Assembly: GCF_001953885.1 (NCBI RefSeq)
Contig: NZ_MQUS01000012.1
Span: 186,001 to 250,000 of the forward strand
Source: Streptomyces sp. IMTB 2501
GTDB lineage: Bacteria; Actinomycetota; Actinomycetes; Streptomycetales; Streptomycetaceae
DNA length: 64,000 nucleotides
Direction: 5' to 3'
The position numbers and the translations under genes are program-made. Positions 49,767 to 57,958 of this stretch are shown piece by piece. The notes below the pieces were generated by a model. The model was not told the origin of the DNA. It searched no databases and worked only from the letters and a program-made list of their open reading frames with translations. How positions within the stretch are numbered: the first letter of the stretch is position 1; each line of letters starts with the position of its first letter.

Positions 49767-50795
49767 TCAGCCGAAGAAGACCCCGACCTCCTGATACAGC
49801 TTCGGGTCCACCGTCTTCAGCTTGGCCGTGGCCTCGGCCAGAGGGACGCGGACGATGTCGGTGGCGCGCAGGGCGACCATCTTGCCGAAGTCGCCGTCGT
49901 GGACGCAGTCGATGGCGTGCAGGCCGAAGCGGGTGGCGAGCCAGCGGTCGAAGGCGCTGGGCGTGCCGCCGCGCTGGACATGGCCGAGGACCGTGGTCCG
50001 CGCCTCCTTTCCGGTGCGGCTCTCGATCTCCTTGGCCAGCCACTCACCGACCCCGGAGAGCCGGACGTGCCCGAAGGAGTCCAGCGAGCCGTCCTTGAGC
50101 ACCATGTCGCCGTCCTTGGGCATGGCGCCCTCGGCGACGACCACGATCGGCGCGTACGACGCCCGGAAGCGGGAGGTCACCCAGGCGCAGACCTGCTCGA
50201 CGTCGAAGCGCTGCTCGGGGATGAGGATGGCGTTGGCACCGCCGGCCAGCCCCGAGTGGATGGCGATCCAGCCGGCGTGCCGGCCCATCACCTCCACGAC
50301 CAGGACCCGCATATGGGACTCGGCGGTGGTGTGCAGCCGGTCGATGGCCTCGGTGGCGATGTTGACGGCGGTGTCGAAGCCGAAGGTGTAGTCGGTGGCC
50401 GACAGATCGTTGTCGATCGTCTTGGGCACCCCGACGCAGGGCACCGCGTACTCGTCGGACAGCCGCGCGGCGACGCCCAGGGTGTCCTCGCCGCCGATCG
50501 CGATGAGGGCCTGGACGTCCAGCTTGACCAGGTTGTCCTTGATCCGGCGGATGCCGTTCTCCGCCTTGAGCGGGTTGGTGCGCGAGGAGCCGAGAATGGT
50601 GCCGCCGCGGGGCAGGATGCCGCGCACCGCGGGGATGTCGAGACGGACGGTGTCGCCTTCGAGAGGACCGCGCCAGCCGTCCCGGAAACCGACGAAGTCA
50701 TAGCCGTATTCCTGCACGCCCTTGCGGACGATGCCCCGGATGACGGCGTTGAGCCCGGGGCAGTCGCCGCCTCCGGTCAGTACTCCGACGCGCAT
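49767..50795 (-). CDS. pfkA: 6-phosphofructokinase
   Basis: A 342-residue PFK. Family motifs are LTGGGDCPGLNAVIRG, GFRDGWRGPLEGD, LIAIGGEDTLGVAARL, GVPKTIDNDLSATDYTFGFD, VVEVMGRHAGWIA and HVQRGGTPSAFDRW. It phosphorylates fructose-6-phosphate in glycolysis. The nucleotide-site residues are mixed: GGED where ATP-PFKs have GGDG, and Lys before TIDND where they have Gly. The latter resembles PPi-PFKs. Streptomyces PFKs of this group are nevertheless reported to use ATP. It is divergently spaced from no gene; the response regulator follows upstream, same strand. Confidence 0.95.
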   Translation of the reverse strand: MRVGVLTGGGDCPGLNAVIRGIVRKGVQEYGYDFVGFRDGWRGPLEGDTVRLDIPAVRGILPRGGTILGSSRTNPLKAENGIRRIKDNLVKLDVQALIAIGGEDTLGVAARLSDEYAVPCVGVPKTIDNDLSATDYTFGFDTAVNIATEAIDRLHTTAESHMRVLVVEVMGRHAGWIAIHSGLAGGANAILIPEQRFDVEQVCAWVTSRFRASYAPIVVVAEGAMPKDGDMVLKDGSLDSFGHVRLSGVGEWLAKEIESRTGKEARTTVLGHVQRGGTPSAFDRWLATRFGLHAIDCVHDGDFGKMVALRATDIVRVPLAEATAKLKTVDPKLYQEVGVFFG

Positions 50796-50919
50796 GGAAA
50801 TGTCCCTTCACCGCGGTTCCCTGACACTCGGTCACATTAACGGTGACCCAAGTCACAACGGGAGGGGCGGGATGGGTGATTTCGGGGTATGCGCGGGGGC
50901 TTCAGGGCCGCGCTCGCGG

Positions 50920-51597
50920 CTACTCCTCGTCGAGGCCGCGCTCTATGGCGTACCTCACCAGCTCGACCCTGTTGTGCAGTTGGAGCTTGCCGAGGGTGTT
51001 CTGCACATGGTTCTGGACCGTGCGGTGGGAGATGACGAGGCGTTCGGCGATCTGCTTGTAGCTCAGGCCCTTGGCGACCAGCCGCAGCACCTCCGTCTCG
51101 CGGTCCGTCAGGCGGGGCGCGCCGGGCTCGTCGGTGTCGGGGGCGGGCGCGGGCTCGGAGGCCAGGCGGCGGTACTCGCCGAGGACCAGTCCGGCGAGGC
51201 CCGGTGTGAACACCGGGTCGCCGACAGCGGTACGGCGCACGGCGTCGAGCAACTCCTCGGTGGAGGCCGACTTCAGCAGATAGCCGGTCGCGCCGGACTT
51301 CACGGCCTCCAGCACGTCGGCGTGCTCACCGCTCGCGGAGAGGACCAGGACGCGCAACGCCGGGTTGTGGCCGACCAGTTCCTTGCACACCTGGACTCCG
51401 GGCTTGGCGGGCAGGTTGAGGTCCAGCACGAGGACGTCGGGGGCGGCGGCCCTGGCGCGGCGGACCGCCTGCTCGCCGTCGCCGGCGGTCGCGACCACCG
51501 CGAAACCGGACTCGGCCAGGTCCCGGGCGACCGCGTCGCGCCACATGGGGTGATCGTCCACCACCATGACCTTGATCGGGTCCTGCTGATCGCTCAT
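50920..51597 (-). CDS. NarL/LuxR-type response regulator
   Basis: A 225-residue regulator. The receiver domain (1-120) has VMVVDDHPMWRDAV (acidic pocket), LVLDLNLPAKPGV with the phospho-acceptor Asp, and YLLKSASTEEL (Lys). A linker is followed by the LuxR helix-turn-helix (LTDREVTEVLRLVAKGLSYK-like segment; GLSYKQIAERLVISHRTVQN) at about 155-215. It overlaps the sensor kinase gene by four bases, so it is its cognate partner. The pfkA gene is 124 bases downstream of its stop. Confidence 0.95.
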   Translation of the reverse strand: MSDQQDPIKVMVVDDHPMWRDAVARDLAESGFAVVATAGDGEQAVRRARAAAPDVLVLDLNLPAKPGVQVCKELVGHNPALRVLVLSASGEHADVLEAVKSGATGYLLKSASTEELLDAVRRTAVGDPVFTPGLAGLVLGEYRRLASEPAPAPDTDEPGAPRLTDRETEVLRLVAKGLSYKQIAERLVISHRTVQNHVQNTLGKLQLHNRVELVRYAIERGLDEE

Positions 51598-52799
51598 CGA
51601 CGCTCCGCCTTCGCGTTCTTCGGTACTTTCAGTTCGACTTCCGTGCCCTGTCCGGGGACGGAGATCAGCTCGGCGCTGCCGCCGAGATCGCGCAGCCGCC
51701 CCCGGATCGACTGGGCCACGCCGAGCCGGCCCTCGCCCTCGGCCTGGGCGAGCCGGCCCTCGGGGATGCCGGGGCCGTCGTCCCGGACGGTCACGATGAT
51801 CTCGTCCGGCTCGTCCTCGACCAGGATCCAGGCCCGGGCCTCGCCGCCCGCGTGCTTGCGCACGTTGTCCAGGGCGGCACCGACCGCTGCGGCCAGCTCC
51901 CGCGCGGCCGGCCGGGGCAGCTCGACCGGCGCCCCGGGCTCGGCCAGGCTCACCCGGGCACCCACACAGGACGCCAGCAGCGCCCGCAGATCGACCGGAC
52001 CCTCGTCATCGGGCTCGTCCACCGCTCGTACGACCGCTCCGGCGGAAGCGTCCTCCGAGACCCGGGAGACCGGCACCAGACCGCCGGAGACCAGCGTGCG
52101 CAGCGCCACCTCCTGCTCCCCCGCGAGCCGCCCCAGCTCCGCCGCCTCGCCGCCGATGACCGCGCCGCGCCGCTGCACCATCGCCAGCACCTGCAGCACG
52201 CCGTCGTGGATGTCCCGGGCCAGCCGCTCCCGCTCCCGGGTCGCCGCCTCGATCTCCAGAGCGCGGGCGAGGGTGCGCTCGGAGGCGCGGGCGACCTCCA
52301 CGACGTAGCCGATGGCGATCGAGGCCACCCAGACGAGGATCAGGCTGTGCACGGTGTCCCGGGCGGGATGGCCGCGCTCGACCAGGTTGGCGACGGCCAC
52401 CGCCGTGGAGGCGACGGCGGCCCAGCGCCAGCCGCCCTTGATCGCGAAGGCCAGCACCGCGCCGCCGGTCCATATCGTCGGCAGCGTCGGGCCGCCGTCG
52501 AGCGGCTGGTGGCTGTCGGCGAGCGGGGTGAGCAGGATGCCGGCGAGCGCGATGGCCAGATCGGCGATCAGGAAACGCCTGGTGCAGCTCGCCGCGTTCC
52601 GCACCTTCGGCAGGGTGGCGAGGGTCCAGACGAACAGGACGGCGAAGTAGCAGACGGCGGTCCAGGGGCGCGCATAGAGGCCGTACCTGGTGGCGCAGAG
52701 GGCGATGGCGTACAGCATGGTCAGTACGCGGTAGCCGGCGAGCGCACGCCACAGCGGCAGCTCGACCGACATCCGCATGACGCGCTCGCGCTTGGGCAT
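51594..52799 (-). CDS. Sensor histidine kinase (MacS/NarL-associated type)
   Basis: A 401-residue membrane kinase. Four or five transmembrane helices fill residues 10-165 (LTMLYAIALCATRYGLY and LILVWVASIAIGYVVEVARA bound the set), with no obvious extracytoplasmic sensor domain. The DHp histidine lies in RERERLARDIHDGVLQVLAM (HisKA_3, about 192), and the HATPase domain has ALDNVRKHAGGEARAWI, VTVRDDGPGIPEGRL and LGVAQSIRGRLRDLGG. It pairs with the downstream response regulator. With multiple helices it likely senses membrane or envelope state. Start ATG 52799 is 35 bases after the plsC-like gene's stop. Confidence 0.92.
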   Translation of the reverse strand: MPKRERVMRMSVELPLWRALAGYRVLTMLYAIALCATRYGLYARPWTAVCYFAVLFVWTLATLPKVRNAASCTRRFLIADLAIALAGILLTPLADSHQPLDGGPTLPTIWTGGAVLAFAIKGGWRWAAVASTAVAVANLVERGHPARDTVHSLILVWVASIAIGYVVEVARASERTLARALEIEAATRERERLARDIHDGVLQVLAMVQRRGAVIGGEAAELGRLAGEQEVALRTLVSGGLVPVSRVSEDASAGAVVRAVDEPDDEGPVDLRALLASCVGARVSLAEPGAPVELPRPAARELAAAVGAALDNVRKHAGGEARAWILVEDEPDEIIVTVRDDGPGIPEGRLAQAEGEGRLGVAQSIRGRLRDLGGSAELISVPGQGTEVELKVPKNAKAERR

Positions 52800-52834
52800 G
52801 TCCCCCGGCCCCCCTTGCTTCCCCGGCCCCTCCG

Positions 52835-53623
52835 TCAGGCCTCCGTCTTCTTCTCCGCTTCCCTCTCGGCCTTCTCCGCCTTCTCGGCTTCCTTCCCCTT
52901 GGCCTTCTCGGCTTCCCGGGCCTCCTTGGCCGCCTTCGCCGCCTCCGCGATCTGCCGCTTGGCGGCGGTCGCGTACATGTCGACGTACTCCTGGCCGGAA
53001 AGCTTCATGATCTCGTACATGACCTCGTCGGTCAGGGCGCGCAGGACGAAGCGGTCGTGCTCCATGCCGGCGTAGCGGCTGAAGTCCATCGGCTTGCCGA
53101 TGCGGATGCCGGGCCGCATCAGCTTCGGCATCACCTTGCCGGGCGGCTGGATCTTCTCGGTGTCGATCATCGCCACCGGGATGACCGGCGCGCCGGTGGC
53201 GAGCGCCACGCGCGCGAGGCCACCGGGCTTGCCCCGGTAGAGCCGCCCGTCGGGTGAACGGGTGCCTTCGGGATAGATCCCGAACAACTCGCCGCGCTCC
53301 AGCACCTCTATGCCGCTCTTGATCGCGGCCTCGCCGGCGCCGCGCGCCCCGGAGCGGTCCACCGGGAGCTGTCCGACGCCCTTGAAGAAGGCCGCGGTGA
53401 GCCGGCCCTTCACGCCCGGAGTGGTGAAGTACTCCGCCTTCGCGATGAAGGTGACCTTGCGGTCCAGGACCGCTGGCAGGAAGAACGAGTCCGAGAAGGA
53501 CAGGTGATTGCTCGCCAGGATGGCGGCCCCCTCGTCCGGTACGTTCTCCAGGCCTTCCACCCAGGGCCTGAAGGCGACCTTCAGCGGCCCTCCGATGGCG
53601 ACCTTCATCGTGCCGTACAACAC
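52835..53623 (-). CDS. 1-acylglycerol-3-phosphate O-acyltransferase (PlsC family)
   Basis: A 262-residue membrane-associated acyltransferase. It shows the catalytic NHLSFSDSF (NHxxxxD) at about residue 40, then FIAKAEYFTTPGVKGRLTAA, GIYPEGTRSPDGRLYRGKPG (acceptor motif) and ATGAPVIPVAMID. It acylates lysophosphatidic acid in phospholipid synthesis. The C-terminal 40 residues are a Lys/Glu/Ala-rich helix, repeating EKA and KEAE. The start is GTG 53623, with AGGAGG eight bases upstream; the longer frame is unsupported. The mycobacterial syntenic gene is Rv2182c. Confidence 0.94.
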   Translation of the reverse strand: MLYGTMKVAIGGPLKVAFRPWVEGLENVPDEGAAILASNHLSFSDSFFLPAVLDRKVTFIAKAEYFTTPGVKGRLTAAFFKGVGQLPVDRSGARGAGEAAIKSGIEVLERGELFGIYPEGTRSPDGRLYRGKPGGLARVALATGAPVIPVAMIDTEKIQPPGKVMPKLMRPGIRIGKPMDFSRYAGMEHDRFVLRALTDEVMYEIMKLSGQEYVDMYATAAKRQIAEAAKAAKEAREAEKAKGKEAEKAEKAEREAEKKTEA

Positions 53624-53794
53624 CCGTGTGCCTCCTGTTTCCGTCGAACAGACCTTAACCCGGAGGACCGTCAATGGGCCCGACGACCCTGGTCGGTGTC
53701 AGTGCGCTCGCGTACGGTGAAGCACATCCGCGCATTTTTCCCCTCGCCTCCGCCGGCCACCGGTGGGGCCCCTTCAGGAACAGGAGCGTCGAAG

Positions 53795-54574
53795 GTGCCG
53801 GTCCTCCCCGGAGCCGAGCCGTACCGCCACGAGGGCGGGGAAGTGGGGGTCCTCCTCTGCCACGGCTTCACCGGCTCGCCCCAGTCGCTGCGCCCCTGGG
53901 CGGAGCACCATGCGGCGCACGGCCTGACCGTGTCGCTGCCGCTGCTGCCCGGCCATGGCACCCGCTGGGAGGACATGCAGGTCACGGGCTGGCAGGACTG
54001 GTATGCGGAGGTGGACCGCGAGCTGGCCGAGCTCTCCGAGCGCTGTTCCCGGGTGTTCGTGGCGGGCCTGTCCATGGGCGGCGCCCTGGCGCTCCGGCTC
54101 GCGGCCCGGCACGGCGAGCGGGTCGCGGGCGCGGTGGTCGTCAACCCGGCGAACAAGGTGCACGGCCTGTCGGCGTACGCCCTTCCGGTGGCCCGGCATC
54201 TCGTGCGGACGACGAAGGGCATCGCCAGCGACATCGCGAAGGAGTGCGCGGCCGAGCTCGGGTACGACCGGGTGCCGCTGCACGCGGCGCACTCGCTGCG
54301 CCAGTTCCTGCGCCGGCTGGACGGCGAGCTGCCCCAGGTCACCCAGCCGTTGCTGCTGCTGCGCAGCGCCCAGGACCATGTCGTCCCGGCGGCCGACTCG
54401 GCCCGCGTGCTGAGCCGGGTGTCGTCCACGGACGTGACGGAGATCGTGCTGGAACACAGCTACCACGTGGCGACGTTGGACGAGGATGCGGACCGGATCT
54501 TCGAGGAGAGCCTCGCCTTCGTCGGCCGGCTCGCACCCAGTCTCGGCAAGGAAGGGACGGCCACAGGTGGCTGA
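53795..54574 (+). CDS. Alpha/beta hydrolase (monoacylglycerol lipase / carboxylesterase type)
   Basis: A 259-residue hydrolase. It has LLCHGFTGSPQSLRPWAEHH (oxyanion region), VAGLSMGGALALRL with the nucleophile Ser in GLSMG, LLRSAQDHVVPAADSARVL (Asp) and LEHSYHVATLDEDADRI (His). It resembles thermophilic carboxylesterase Est30 and bacterial monoglyceride lipase. I start at GTG 53795, with AGGAG eight bases upstream. It is divergent from plsC and overlaps the next gene by eight bases. Confidence 0.9.
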   Translation: MPVLPGAEPYRHEGGEVGVLLCHGFTGSPQSLRPWAEHHAAHGLTVSLPLLPGHGTRWEDMQVTGWQDWYAEVDRELAELSERCSRVFVAGLSMGGALALRLAARHGERVAGAVVVNPANKVHGLSAYALPVARHLVRTTKGIASDIAKECAAELGYDRVPLHAAHSLRQFLRRLDGELPQVTQPLLLLRSAQDHVVPAADSARVLSRVSSTDVTEIVLEHSYHVATLDEDADRIFEESLAFVGRLAPSLGKEGTATGG

Positions 54575-55133
54575 GCACGAGTCCGACCGCGAGGACCGCG
54601 AGGGTCGCGAGCCGGACGAGCAGGGCGTGTCCTTCGACGAGGACGCCGCCTGGCGCGCCATCGTCGCCGGGTACGGCGAGGAGCCGCCGGATCCGCCGGG
54701 CGCCAGGCCCTTCAGGCCGGTCGAGGATCTGGCACTGCCGGAGCCCGGGAAGGACGCCGAGAGCGACACCGACAAGGCGCCGGTGCGGCCGCTGGGCAGC
54801 TCGGTCTCGTTCGCGCCCGGCGTCGGCCCACGCGACTACACGACCTCCCAGCCCGCCGAGGACGACTTCGACGAGGACGACGAGGGCCACTTCGTCCCGC
54901 CCGAGCCGCCGCCGCTGCCGACCGCCGACACCACCGCGAAGTTCGCCTGGCTGGGAGTCGTGGGCGGACCGATTCTCCTTCTCCTGGCGGTGCTGCTCGG
55001 CTGGGACATGACCTGGTGGCTGACCACCCTCGGCATCGGCGGCTTCCTCGGCGGCTTCGCCGCGCTGGTGATGCGGATGCGCACGGACGACGAGGAGGAC
55101 GGCGACGATCCGGGGCGGGGCGCGGTGGTCTGA
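54567..55133 (+). CDS. Acidic membrane protein of unknown function
   Basis: A 188-residue protein. An acidic, disordered N-terminal half (Asp/Glu/Pro-rich, EHESDREDREGREPDEQG, ending DEDDEGHFVPPEPPPLP) is followed by two transmembrane helices at about 130-148 (GGPILLLLAVLLGWDMTW) and 153-172, and an acidic tail (DDEEDGDD). No catalytic motif is visible and I do not recognise the family. The GTG start 54567 overlaps the hydrolase stop by eight bases, so they are co-translated. Confidence 0.85.
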   Translation: MAEHESDREDREGREPDEQGVSFDEDAAWRAIVAGYGEEPPDPPGARPFRPVEDLALPEPGKDAESDTDKAPVRPLGSSVSFAPGVGPRDYTTSQPAEDDFDEDDEGHFVPPEPPPLPTADTTAKFAWLGVVGGPILLLLAVLLGWDMTWWLTTLGIGGFLGGFAALVMRMRTDDEEDGDDPGRGAVV

Positions 55134-55469
55134 AGATGCGCGGTCCGGGCAAGCGGCTGGGGCCGCGGCGACCCCGGCGGGATGTGCGCCGGAGGAAGCG
55201 GGTACGCGGATGGCGCTGCTCGCTGAGAGGAGCCGCGGCGTCTCGAAGCCGACGGCGCTGCCGCGAACGGACAGTCGGACCCGGCTGAAGAGGTGCCCGG
55301 CCAAGTCGACGCCGGTGCTGCCGCGCGGTTCGGCCATGGACCGCTTCAGGCCGGCCGGCGTCCGCGCCGGCAACAGGCCCTCACGGTCGCTCAGTTGACT
55401 CCTGCTTCTCCGACGCCAGGCCCCCTTGGGCACTTGAGCCGAGTCTCCTGTATTCAGGCCAAGTGGAAG
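55134..55469. other. Intergenic stretch between convergent genes
   Basis: This 336-bp region has no certain gene. One short plus-strand frame (55210-55398) has high G/C at third positions and is listed separately as doubtful. No terminator hairpin of note is visible, which is unusual between convergent genes. Confidence 0.5.
55210..55398 (+). CDS. Doubtful small protein
   Basis: A 62-codon frame starting MALLAERSRGVSKPT, with GGAGGAAG 11 bases before its ATG. About nine in ten third codon positions are G or C, like real genes here, but the product is very basic, Arg/Pro/Ser-rich and has no domain. It may be chance. Confidence 0.2.
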   Translation: MALLAERSRGVSKPTALPRTDSRTRLKRCPAKSTPVLPRGSAMDRFRPAGVRAGNRPSRSLS

Positions 55470-56222
55470 CTAGGCCACCGGTACACGGAGCGCCGCGAGG
55501 ACGGGGAGGTGGTCCGTGGCCGCGATCAGGTCGGCACTGCTGACGCCCGGCTGGTCCAGCGGGACCCCGCACCCGAGCACCTCGATGCCCTTCGTGGCGA
55601 AGACGGCGTCGATACGGCGGTGGGGCTCGCCGTACCTCCAGGTCTCCTCGCCGCCCCAGGGGGCCACGGCCCGGCAGTCCTGAAGGGCGCCGGAGAGCAG
55701 CCGGAAGGCGGGGCCGTCGGGGCCCTCATTGAGGTCGCCGCCGGCGATGGCGTGCTCCACACCCATGCCGGCGAGTCGGTCGAGGAGCATCCCGGCCTGC
55801 TCGCGGCGTTCGCCCTTCTGCAGGCTCAGGTGGCAGCTGAGTACGCCGACGCGGGCGCCGCCGAATCGGACCACTGCCGTGGCGAAGCCGCGGCGGTGGT
55901 GGCCAGGGGTGAGCGGGAGGAGGACGTCTTCCGTGCGTTCGACGGTGGCGCGGAGCGAGCAGAGGATCGCGGGCCCCGCAGCGGTGGCTCCGCCGGTGAG
56001 GATCACCTGGCCGGAGTCCGCGGCCAGGCGGGCGAGCTTCTTGCGCCAGCGGAAGAAGCGGGGGGCTTCCTGGACGAGGACCAGGTCGGGAGCGCAGGCG
56101 GAGATGACTCTGGCCAGGGCATCCGTGTCGTCGCGCATCGAGCGGATGTTGTAGCTCAGGACGCGGAGGAGGGGTGAACCGTCAGGCTCCGTGCGGGAGT
56201 TGGGGAGCAGAGGGGTTGCCAT
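55470..56222 (-). CDS. Endonuclease/exonuclease/phosphatase family hydrolase
   Basis: A 250-residue EEP-fold protein. Conserved blocks are LLRVLSYNIRSMRDDTDAL, LVLVQEAPRFFRWRKKLARL (metal-binding Glu), VLSCHLSLQKGERREQAGML (His), AIAGGDLNEGPDGPAFR (Asp-x-Asn) and ATDHLPVLAALRV (Asp-His). It is a metal-dependent phosphoesterase for DNA, lipid or sugar phosphates; the substrate cannot be chosen. No signal peptide is visible. It sits between the acidic membrane protein (convergent) and glk (same strand, 157 bases upstream with a family A repeat). Confidence 0.92.
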   Translation of the reverse strand: MATPLLPNSRTEPDGSPLLRVLSYNIRSMRDDTDALARVISACAPDLVLVQEAPRFFRWRKKLARLAADSGQVILTGGATAAGPAILCSLRATVERTEDVLLPLTPGHHRRGFATAVVRFGGARVGVLSCHLSLQKGERREQAGMLLDRLAGMGVEHAIAGGDLNEGPDGPAFRLLSGALQDCRAVAPWGGEETWRYGEPHRRIDAVFATKGIEVLGCGVPLDQPGVSSADLIAATDHLPVLAALRVPVA

Positions 56223-56310
56223 GCCGTCAATTTACGACGCGGGCGGGGTTGGGGCGCCTCATGACTCGGGGCGCGAGGTTCGTGTGCGACTGCCGCGTCG
56301 TCGCGGCTTG

Positions 56311-56357
56311 TCGCGCCCACGCGGCGGAGCCGCATGTTTATACCGCCCCGCGCCCCT
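56311..56357. repeat. Dispersed intergenic repeat, family A, copy 3
   Basis: TCGCGCCCACGCGGCGGAGC, then CGCATGTTTATACCGCCCCG and CGCCCCT. It matches copy 2 over the first 25 and last 14 bases; the central ATATCGATACAG is replaced by ATGTTTATACCG. It lies between glk and the EEP hydrolase gene. Confidence 0.8.
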
Positions 56358-56379
56358 GGACAAGTACAGCCCATGTCTG

Positions 56380-57333
56380 TCACATGATCGGGTCGGGCTC
56401 CCGGGCCAGGTCCGCCGCGCCCACCAGGCCCGCCTTGTTGCCCAGCTGGGCCGCGATCACGTCGGCCACCGGGCGCCAGTTGCCGCCGACCAGCCAGCGC
56501 TTGTAGGACTTGCGGATCGGGTCGAGGACCAGCTCGCCCTCGTCGGAGAGACCGCCGCCGACGATGAACGCGGACGGGTCGAAGAGGGAGGCCAGGTCGG
56601 CCAGGCCCGCGCCCGCCCAGCGGGCCAGCTCACGGTAGGAGTCGACGGCGACCGGGTCGCCCTGGCGGGCGGCCATGGAGATGTGCTTGCCCTCGATGCC
56701 CTCGGGGGTGCCGTCGCCGAGCGAGAGCAGCAGCTCCGCGTGCTCGGGGGTGGCGTTGGCACGCTGCTTGGCGTACCTCACCAGCGCCCGCCCCGACGCG
56801 TACTGCTCCCAGCAGCCCTGGCTGCCGCAGCCGCACAGCAGGCCGTCCGGGACCATCCGGATGTGACCGAACTCGGCGGCCACCCCGAAGTGGCCGCGGC
56901 GCAGCTTGTTGCCGATGATGATGCCGCCGCCGAGGCCGGTGCCGAGGGTGATGCAGATGACATTGCGGTGGCCCTTGCCGGCGCCGAACTTGTACTCGCC
57001 CCAGGCGGCGGCGTTGGCGTCGTTCTCGACCACGACCGGGAGGCCCACGCGGGCCTCGACCTTCTCCTTCAGCGGCTCCTGGCGCCAGTCGATGTTCGGC
57101 GCGAAGTACACCGTCGAGCGCTGCCGGTTCACATAGCCGGCGGCACCGATGCCCACGCCGACGATGTCGTGCCCCACGCGCGCGCCCTCGACAGCGGCGG
57201 CGATGGCGTCCACGATGCCCTCGGGCGTGCCCGGGGTCGGCACCTGGTGGGTCGAGAGGATGTTGCCTTCCTCGTCGACCACACCGGCCGCGATCTTGGT
57301 GCCGCCGATGTCGACGCCGATGGTGAGTCCCAT
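56380..57333 (-). CDS. glkA: ROK-family glucokinase
   Basis: A 317-residue cytoplasmic kinase. The phosphate loop is VGVDIGGTKIAAGVVDEEG-like (GVDIGGTKIAAG, about 4-15). The ROK sequence continues VVVENDANAAAWGEYKFGAG (catalytic Asp), ICITLGTGLGGGIIIGNKL and GLLCGCGSQGCWEQYASG, the CxCGxxGCxE zinc motif. It is the main glucose kinase of Streptomyces and mediates carbon catabolite repression in S. coelicolor (established for GlkA). It stands with the neighbours seen in S. coelicolor: DUF5304 upstream and EEP hydrolase downstream. Confidence 0.97.
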   Translation of the reverse strand: MGLTIGVDIGGTKIAAGVVDEEGNILSTHQVPTPGTPEGIVDAIAAAVEGARVGHDIVGVGIGAAGYVNRQRSTVYFAPNIDWRQEPLKEKVEARVGLPVVVENDANAAAWGEYKFGAGKGHRNVICITLGTGLGGGIIIGNKLRRGHFGVAAEFGHIRMVPDGLLCGCGSQGCWEQYASGRALVRYAKQRANATPEHAELLLSLGDGTPEGIEGKHISMAARQGDPVAVDSYRELARWAGAGLADLASLFDPSAFIVGGGLSDEGELVLDPIRKSYKRWLVGGNWRPVADVIAAQLGNKAGLVGAADLAREPDPIM

Positions 57334-57400
57334 GAATCCCTCAGTTTCGGTCGAGCCCCGCTACGGCCAACCGTACCCGAGGCCCTGCCGGGGGACGGCT

Positions 57401-57901
57401 TCAGTCCAGGTCGATGCGCTCTCCCGGGCCGCTGCCCTCGCCCCGGTCGCGCCGGTCGTCGCGCCACTCGTCCGCCAGGTCGGACGAGCGGGCGGTCCAG
57501 CGGTGCTCCTGGGCCTGGACGGCGGAGCGGTAGGCGGCCAGCAGCTCGCCGCCGGCCGCGGCGAGGTGGTCGAAGACGTCCGGGTTGCGCTCCATGACGG
57601 GCTCGACGGCGGCCTTGGCCTGCTGGACGACCTGGCGCACCACCTGCTGGGCGGCGGGTCCGGCCAGGCCGCCGAGGAGCGGTGACGGGAGGCCGGACAG
57701 CTTCTCGGCCACCGTGTCCACGAGCTTCTTCAGTTCCTCGGCGGCCGAGCCCGGCTGCGGGCCGTGCTCGGCGCGGCGGCGGGCCTTCTCGGCGGCGAGG
57801 TCCTCGGCGCAGGCCGTGGCCCAGGCGTCGGCGTCGGTCGCCCGGCCCTGCTCCTCGGACGACTCCTTGGACGAGTCGGTTGCGGGGCGCTCTTCGCTCA
57901 T
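57401..57901 (-). CDS. DUF5304 family protein
   Basis: A 166-residue, mostly helical, acidic protein. It has a charged disordered N-terminus (SEERPATDSSKESSEEQGRA), a helical core with WATACAEDLAAEKARRRAEHG, LKKLVDTVAEKLSGLPSP and QQVVRQVVQQAKAAVEPVME, and an acidic C-tail. It is typical of streptomycetes and known only as DUF5304. It lies between the ArsA-like ATPase (57 bases upstream of its start) and glkA (67 bases downstream), same strand. Function is unknown. Confidence 0.85.
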   Translation of the reverse strand: MSEERPATDSSKESSEEQGRATDADAWATACAEDLAAEKARRRAEHGPQPGSAAEELKKLVDTVAEKLSGLPSPLLGGLAGPAAQQVVRQVVQQAKAAVEPVMERNPDVFDHLAAAGGELLAAYRSAVQAQEHRWTARSSDLADEWRDDRRDRGEGSGPGERIDLD

Positions 57902-57958
57902 GGCGGACTCCTGACTACGGTTCGCCTCTACGACGTTACCCGAACGGGCGTACCCGGT

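Noticed and set aside
55293..56177. A 294-residue plus-strand protein opposite the EEP hydrolase
   Set aside because: It has no domain and is antisense to clear EEP motifs.
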